Shown: one piece after another, positions 58,491 through 64,000 of the stretch
Layout of the letters: each line of letters opens with the position of its first letter
Numbering within the stretch: the stretch's first letter is position 1
Assembly: GCA_008360955.1 (NCBI GenBank)
Contig: LUCM01005876.1
Coordinates: forward strand, 14,163-78,162
Length of the DNA: 64,000 nt
Direction: 5' to 3'
From: Fasciolopsis buskii
Lineage: Eukaryota > Platyhelminthes > Trematoda > Plagiorchiida > Fasciolidae
Position numbers and translations under genes: made by a program
The notes under the pieces: model-generated
What the model saw: only the letters and a program-made list of their open reading frames with translations
Told to the model about the DNA's origin: nothing
The model's database searches: none

Positions 58491-58689
58491 TAACTAGATC
58501 TAGCTGCATACAAACTACCAGTTCCAAGTTTATTATATATATACACCTCTTTTCGTATTGAGTTTGAATTGTCTAATTTTTTGACATTCCACTCTATCTT
58601 TGAAGATATTATGTCTGGCGTTTCTTTCGTCGTGCCCGCTGGATTTCATTGCGATTCTTATATTTATGAGCCTGCTTTTTCTCTCGCCA

Positions 58690-58965
58690 TTGCTTCCTTT
58701 CGATCCTCCGTATCTCTCATCTTACACTGCTCGTGCATTAAAAGTCACTCATACTCGTTTTGTTCACGTGACTTGCGACCAGTCTGAGTATGCTGAGGAT
58801 GTGGTCAAGAATTTTCCTTACGTCTCGGTGCAGGCGCCTTTGTCCGCCAGGTAGATGCACATACTTAAAGCGGTGTGGTAATCTGCCCCGATTCATGGTG
58901 GCTAAGTGCACTGTCGACCAACCATGGATTCGGATATCATACACCCACCGTTTGGTCTGACCTGG
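58690..58965 (+). other. Unidentified protein-like segment (two frames)
   Basis: The frame ending at 58854 contains FVHVTCDQSEYAEDVVKNFP and YVSVQAPLSAR. After a frame shift the text continues LKRCGNLPRFMVAKC, then TVDQPWIRISYTHRLV. The continuity across a shift suggests a decayed coding or repeat element, but I do not recognise the family. Confidence 0.25.
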
Positions 58966-59076
58966 CATTCTCATGCTTTTCCGCTCGAAATTGTTAACGG
59001 CCTAGAGTAGTAACCGTGGCTTTCAACTATTGGGTCAGTGACATGTTTACACGAGATCAACCCGAACATTTATATG

Positions 59077-59122
59077 CGTGTGTGTATGCATGTGTGTGTG
59101 TGTATGTGTGTGTGTGTGTGTT
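59077..59122. repeat. (TG)n microsatellite, interrupted
   Basis: Several TG blocks with A/C interruptions. Confidence 0.9.
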
Positions 59123-59176
59123 TAGATGTTGATCAAACATGGACAAGTGAACTGAATGCGTCACCTATTTGCACAG

Positions 59177-59356
59177 GCTTTGGAACACGCAGCCGGACAA
59201 GAACGGTTATTTTCGTGCACTGTTCCGGTAGATGCAGTGAATGCGGTTGAGATCCCGTCCAATCCATCCGGTTCCAATCCAGTTCAAACAATTCAAGTCA
59301 GCATCCGCTTCACACATCCGGAGGGTGGATTTTGGGCCTTTTTGCACCACCTCTGT
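59177..59356 (+). other. Possible exon with weak TAF2-like pattern
   Basis: After a plausible acceptor (TTTGCACAG at 59168-59176) an open frame reads ALEHAAGQERLFSCTVP, a variable stretch, then QTIQVSIRFTHPEGGFWAF, and stops at 59357-59359. From memory, the N-terminal domain of TFIID subunit TAF2 has a similar order (an Ala-rich helix, a 'L-x-I-x-V-P' strand, a spacer, and 'I-x-I-x-F-x-x-P-x-G-G-x-x-F'). The match is short, no adjoining TAF2 exon is recognised, and the frame breaks after the GG motif. Treat it as a lead only; it may be a pseudo-exon or chance. Confidence 0.2.
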
Positions 59357-59602
59357 TGAAATGGTATGGGATTTTGCTGTAGTCCCGGATCGCACACATC
59401 ATGCGAATCACGAGGCAATCTATCAACGGGATGGTGAAAAGAGCATGGAACAGATTTTAGAAAAGTTAGTCTACTGGTAGCATATGGCCCTGGGCTCTCT
59501 TAGGCTCTCTTGCCCATAAAACTGTGTAGGTATCAAATGAACAAAAATACTGAGTGTAGAAACGAATGAGTCAAACAGAAAGAAACAAATCTGACATCAG
59601 AA

Positions 59603-59626
59603 TGTCAGGGTGTCAGGGTGTCAGGG
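59603..59626. repeat. Three tandem copies of TGTCAGGG
   Basis: An exact 8-bp unit repeated three times. Confidence 0.9.
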
Positions 59627-59629
59627 CGT

Positions 59630-62425
59630 TTTTTGACGGATACGCCAATTTAAAGTAGGACTTCTTATGGTCGGATCAGGTACAAAAGCCTATAAGATAG
59701 GACAGTAAAATGTTCGCCATTTCTCAAGTGGCTTTCAAATGGCAATCGTGTAACTTAAACTGCAATTTTTTTGATCCGGTGTAGCATTAGTGCCGGAAGT
59801 CATAACATGGAATTTGGTTAGTAGCAGGAGTGCACTACCTATAGGCACTAGAATAACTCCAACCCAAACTGCTCAACAGAAAACGATGAGAAGTTCGCAG
59901 TAGCTGGAGCTTATTTGCAAATCATGTGTTTATGTGCAAAGCAGAATGAAATCAGATAACTGGAATATATTCGGGCCGAAGGTACTCGGAGCCTGTTTGA
60001 ACCTTCCGTCCGTGTATCCGCCACAGTTCCGATTAACTAGCTTTGCACGCAGGCTGCAAAGAAACTGCCGTGTGGACCATGCCACCTGCTTTGCACGTGC
60101 ACTCATCCCATCTGGTCTTGCTTGCTTTTTGTATTCACTAAAGTCCGTAGATTGTTTTCTTATGTAATGCGCCTTAAGGCGACGTCTGTACCTTTGGACA
60201 TTATTAGGCTTTTTCTTCCCACTTCCGTATTGTCACATCGGCTATTCTGCTCTGTTGTTACCTTCCATGGATTGTTAAATAATAACTTCATCGAGGCTAC
60301 AAGGTCACTGGAGCAAGTGTTCCATGCAATTGGACCAGTGTTAGGAATTGTAACAGACTTTACTGAACTCCACGGTCACAACCAGTGTGAAAAATTCTGG
60401 ACTGGAATTCGCGTGGATCCATACTTGCGACCAGTACACAATAAAGCATGTACGTGATTTTTTTTCCAACCTGGCCCGTTTCCTAAGTGGTCCGACTAAC
60501 AATATTCCGTTTATTTTCTCAGATCCATCGTAAACTTCAGAAATTTCACAGTTCCCTTTTATCCTCTGCAGCCGTGGTTGATTTTATTTTATACTGGTCG
60601 TTGAACATCACTTCTATTGTGTACACAAGGCAGAAAGCTGACGTGTCTCAGCTTGACCATGAGTTTGTGTGTTCCCCTAGTGTAATCGATCTGTCGTTCG
60701 CTCAAAGGTCTCCTGTAATTAATTGATGAAATATGGGGTGATTCTGGTTGTGTATCTTCTCCCAAGTTGTCATAAATACTCGGAAGTGTTGAACAAAAAA
60801 CACCTGCCCTCTTTTCACAAAATTTGGCGAGGCACACAAGGTCTCAGTAAGCGAAGTGTGGTAACGAACCGGATGACAGCAGTCAGTCGTATACCAACGG
60901 CCGATCTGGGATTCGGGCCTCTGACCTTCTTCGGTAGACTGGTGTTTAATCTATTTGACTACCGTTGGTCAATGATGAACATTGACTTACAGTGTTAAAT
61001 GACTGTCCACTACAAAGATGCATCGCGTTCCTGAGTTCCGAGAAGTTCGATCTAATCCATTCATGCCCCCGGATATGAATAAGGTCATACGCCATCCCGA
61101 TTAATGCAGACAGAATCGCAATTTAATGTGGAAAGTAATCTAAAACGAAGACTCTACTGATTCTCTTTCGTTTCCTTGTGTCAGAAACACAACAATAAAT
61201 TTCCAGATTGTTTCTCGGCCTAGCGGATTTGTCCGTCGGGACACTTGCAATTCACTGAATTTCATTTGACTGAGTAAATCAGTTACTAGTATCCGAATTA
61301 CCTGACACGTTGGCAGGTTCACTTGGTATTTTTGAACACCCAAAAGGGACGCTCAAACAGTTAGTCGACTGGAGACGTGTGTGTGCACGCACGCTGCATC
61401 ATCCTGGAATCCAGACTAGGAGAGTCTGACCGTTGGATGACACGTCTAGCAAGCCAAATAGCAATCTGTTACAAATCACACAGTCAATAACAGCGAGACA
61501 GTCAAGTGAAATCGATTGTTGCAGGACATTCTCCGCGACCAGTTAATCGTCTCCAACCTAGAATTTGAGGGAATAATTTGTAACATTCTCCCTATGGTGT
61601 ATCTAATGAGTTCTTTAGTCAATTTGGGCTCATTTGAAAGCCACACGGGCCATCTGGTATCCTTAGCTGACTGATTGTTCACCCGTGGACTCTTTTGGCT
61701 TCAGTAAGACCGTGGGCACAGAGTCTGAGGCATTTACATTCTTGTTCCACTGTTCAGTAATTCGTCGATTGCTACTTGTAAGTACTTACATTTGACTTTA
61801 AAGAACAAAATACTATCAAACAGTAGAACTAGGATTTCCCAGCTTAGTTTGGCAACCAGAAGTAAAAATATAATTATTCGTGCCAAATGGGCACGTGATT
61901 AACAAATCGGCGTTTGACTGTAATTTTGAAAACGTGTAACCAAGTTGTCAGAATATAAAATTTAGATTTAACCAATCTGTCTGTTTGAAGTTGAATTAGT
62001 TTGCTGTGTTGCAAAAATATATTTCTGCTGGTCTGTTGTACTCTTTTATTTCTTATCATAAATGCAATAATTGATTGCATACCTTTTACAAATTCATAGA
62101 AAGCGAATAGTGTTTAAGTGCACCTTCAGGAGATCATCGTTGACCTGTCAACCTTCACTTAGCGGTTCACATTTGAGCCAAGACACGTGACACGTGTCAG
62201 TCTTGTACGGTCTCGTTGGCCATAGACTTGAACTGGGGTACTAAAATCTTTTATATTTTTGGGGATTTGCTGTGGCAGACACCACATAGTTTACAAGTCT
62301 CATTCTTGTGCTGAATGCCCATTAATAAACTTACTCAACTGGTGACTGAATAGAATGGGTTTTATTACTTTGTGGCATAAAGTATTAGTTCTTGTGCAAA
62401 CAGACATTTTTAATTGTACTCAGGC
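59630..62425. other. Non-coding tract
   Basis: Frames such as 59934-60167 and 60122-60457 (plus) have protein-like composition in places (for example SLEQVFHAIGPVLGIVTDF) but no recognised domain or clear exon borders. No gene is called. Confidence 0.4.
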
Positions 62426-62427
62426 CA

Positions 62428-62661
62428 TTACATCACTATGTATTTGAAGAAATTTTCCTTGGAAGGGATTGGACTAGTCAGATAAAAATATGGGTGAGGA
62501 AGTGATTTGTGATTTTGCATACGTAACCTGAATACGCAAGAATGTGTTTTGTTAATTGTTTTGTTGCCTAGGGTTTGTATTGGGATGGAGGGAGGGAAAA
62601 GGGGGTTGAAGGGCAAACACAAATTGTTTTTCAGCGCACAGTGGAGGGTTGTGAAGACGGA
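62428..62661 (-). mobile_element. Penelope-like family A, inverted 3'-tail copy
   Basis: The reverse complement of this segment aligns with the family A tail at 62914-63126, and with the minus-strand element at 6430-6640. It is more diverged than the right-hand copy, with many substitutions and some indels. It abuts the plus-strand copy, giving an inverted repeat with arms of about 215 bp. Confidence 0.85.
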
Positions 62662-63180
62662 TCGTGGAACAATGTACGTCGGCCGCACGACCAGGCGCTT
62701 GTCTGAACGCATCCGTGAGCACCACCCTGCATAGTTGGGCAATGGAACAATTAAGTAACTTAATAGCGTAGTCGTTTCACATCTAGCACGGACTAGTCAC
62801 ACTGTGAATGTGATTCAAGCTTTCCGGACCCTGGTTAAGGTTAGGGGTCAACAGTCTAGGTTGACAAAGAGTCGCCTCTTGAGCACTGCGGAAGCTGTCG
62901 CAATCCGTCTTCACTGTACACTCAAAAACAATTTGCGCTTGCCCTTCAACTACCCTGGCACGCCCTCCGACCCAATACAAATCCTAGACAACAAAACAAT
63001 TAACACAACACGTTCTTGTGTATTCAGGTTATGCATATAACACCACAAATCTCTTCCCTACCTGTATTTTAATCTGGCCAATCCAATCCCTCCTAAAGAA
63101 AATCTTTTTGAATATATGGTGATGTAGTGGCTTGAGTACGAATCACTGAAAACGAGCTTGTTCGCCAACTTGCGTTTTCT
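62662..63180 (+). mobile_element. Penelope-like family A, 3' end (GIY-YIG start plus tail)
   Basis: Starts abruptly inside the nuclease: RGTMYVGRTTRRLSERI, then REHHPA and stop, followed by the tail. It matches the reverse complement of 6366-6870 over about 490 bp with only scattered substitutions by eye. The RT body is missing, so this is a severely 5'-truncated copy. It ends near AACTTGCGTTTT, the same place as the homology at 6367. Confidence 0.9.
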
Positions 63181-63362
63181 CAATGTGCTCAGTGAGAATT
63201 TTCAAGGAATTCTGGATTGTTCTAGTTTTGGATTTTTGTCACTCCGGGTTTTAACCCCGGATTCGTGGGGACGTTTCAAAGGATGATTTTACCAGCGAAC
63301 TGCACACATATTCGGTGCGATCCGAAAGAGGATTTTGAGCACCTTAGTCTTCCGTAACCTTA

Positions 63363-63441
63363 CTTGTATTGTGTTGCATTGTACTGTGTTGTGTTGTATT
63401 ATATTGCAGCGTATCATATCGTATCGCATGGCATTGTACGG
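63363..63441. repeat. Degenerate pentamer satellite (TTGTA/ATTGT type)
   Basis: Units such as TTGTA, TTGTG, TTGCA, ATCAT and ATCGT in tandem. It is the opposite-strand equivalent of the array at 38853-38945. Confidence 0.8.
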
Positions 63442-63444
63442 CGA

Positions 63445-63900
63445 GTCTGTAATTTCACAAAAACTCACAGTTCAGTCAGAATAGAGGGGGGACAGATAAC
63501 GAGGTCAACCGGGAAGCAAATCAAACAGAAGCAAAATTGAGGGGATCTGTCCAGTCTAGCCGTTTAGTGCGGAGTTCATGGACGACTTCGTCCAGAATTC
63601 GTGCAAGATATGGAACATTGGGATTGCATTGAACATTTATTTGAGAATAAATTAGCCTAAGTATAGACTGTGTGTATAAAAGCAACCGACATACATATAG
63701 GGCATTATAAAATGTGATGGGTTTGGTTTGTTAAACAATTAGTGGAAAAAACTTCACACGCTTTTATGTGAAGATCGCAGACTATGTTGATAGGCGAATC
63801 AACTCGAACAGAAGAAACTTAAGTGACAATAGGCAGGCCTTGATTAGGTGTGTCGAAATCCTTCATTAATGGGCTCGCAAAGAGTGGAGAGCAGTACAGT
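63445..63900. other. Non-coding tract
   Basis: No coding frame or repeat recognised. Confidence 0.4.
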
Positions 63901-63904
63901 TTGG

Positions 63905-63971
63905 CGGTGGTCAAGCGGATGAAGTCGCGAGGTTCGGACGTGGAAGTTGTGGGTTCGAATCCTGCCACCGA
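63905..63971 (+). repeat. tRNA-like sequence followed by an A-run
   Basis: The ends CGGTGGT and GCCACCG can pair over seven bases (one T-G). A perfect B-box GGTTCGAATCC lies at 63952-63962, and the A-box region (GGTCAAGCGGATGAAGT) resembles a Leu/Ser-type D-arm. It is only 67 nt long, short for a full tRNA, and the D-arm pairs poorly. The A8 that follows suits either a Pol III-transcribed retrocopy or a SINE head. A T-run terminator is not seen. Confidence 0.4.
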
Positions 63972-64000
63972 AAAAAAAGGAAAATGATTGGATGGACACG

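Noticed and set aside
62428..62742. A 104-codon minus-strand protein starting MPNYAGWCSRM
   Set aside because: It is an antisense reading of the Penelope family A nuclease and tail; the same antisense reading appears at 6803-6997.
63905..63971. A functional tRNA gene
   Set aside because: The B-box and acceptor pairing are good, but the sequence is only 67 nt, the D-arm pairs poorly and no T-run terminator follows; kept as tRNA-like only.
1..64000. CRISPR arrays, operons, phage or bacterial defence systems
   Set aside because: No regularly spaced direct repeats with unique spacers, no tightly packed co-directional genes and no ribosome-binding-site pattern; the window is eukaryotic in character.
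1..64000. LTR retrotransposons or endogenous retroviral genes
   Set aside because: I looked for long direct terminal repeats, protease/integrase motifs and Gypsy/BEL-type RT boxes and found none; all RT boxes belong to Penelope-like or non-LTR types.

Overview
This window looks like a piece of a repeat-rich flatworm genome, most likely a trematode (fluke). That assignment is inference. The base composition is AT-leaning, intergenic space is very long, no prokaryotic gene packing or operon structure is visible, and most recognisable protein similarity lies in decayed retroelements of the kinds I associate with fluke genomes: Penelope-like elements with a GIY-YIG end, and CR1/RTE-like non-LTR elements. 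I could not name the species.

Only one intact protein-coding gene is convincing: a single-exon, minus-strand gene at 48442-50349 coding for a 635-residue glycogen-targeting regulatory subunit of protein phosphatase 1 (PPP1R3 family). It has a PP1-docking KAVRF motif followed by a CBM21 carbohydrate-binding domain, plus an unusual N-terminal hydrophobic segment. Three CCAAT boxes lie 217-312 bp upstream of its start.

Almost everything else is mobile-element debris. (1) Penelope-like family A: a long minus-strand RT plus GIY-YIG remnant at 6.4-8.0 kb, and a near-identical 3' end at 62.4-63.2 kb that sits beside an inverted copy of its own tail. (2) Penelope-like family B: an RT N-terminal piece at 13.9-14.3 kb and an RT/GIY-YIG 3' piece at 25.0-25.8 kb. 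(3) Non-LTR elements of one broad family: 4.4-4.6 kb (-), 17.0-17.5 kb (-), 19.9-22.3 kb (+) and 42.6-44.8 kb (-), together covering N-terminal region, endonuclease, linker and RT. (4) A different non-LTR RT remnant at 11.5-12.2 kb (-). All carry stops, frameshifts or deletions.

Small dispersed repeats fill much of the rest. A tRNA-derived SINE-like family has copies at 23.5, 34.9, 37.8 and 38.6 kb, plus an inverted fragment at 38.5 kb; two copies share an extra 5' module. A second dispersed repeat occurs at 13.2, 24.6, 24.8 (inverted), 34.0 and 45.8 kb. A degenerate TTCAG/GTTCA pentamer field flanks the 20-22 kb retroelement, and a different degenerate pentamer satellite occurs in opposite orientations at 38.9 and 63.4 kb. 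There are many short dinucleotide tracts and three other tRNA-like sequences.

The remaining long tracts hold no feature I can support. A possible spliced exon with a weak TAF2-like pattern at 59.2 kb is recorded only as a low-confidence lead. I see no CRISPR array, rRNA, confident functional tRNA or LTR retrotransposon.
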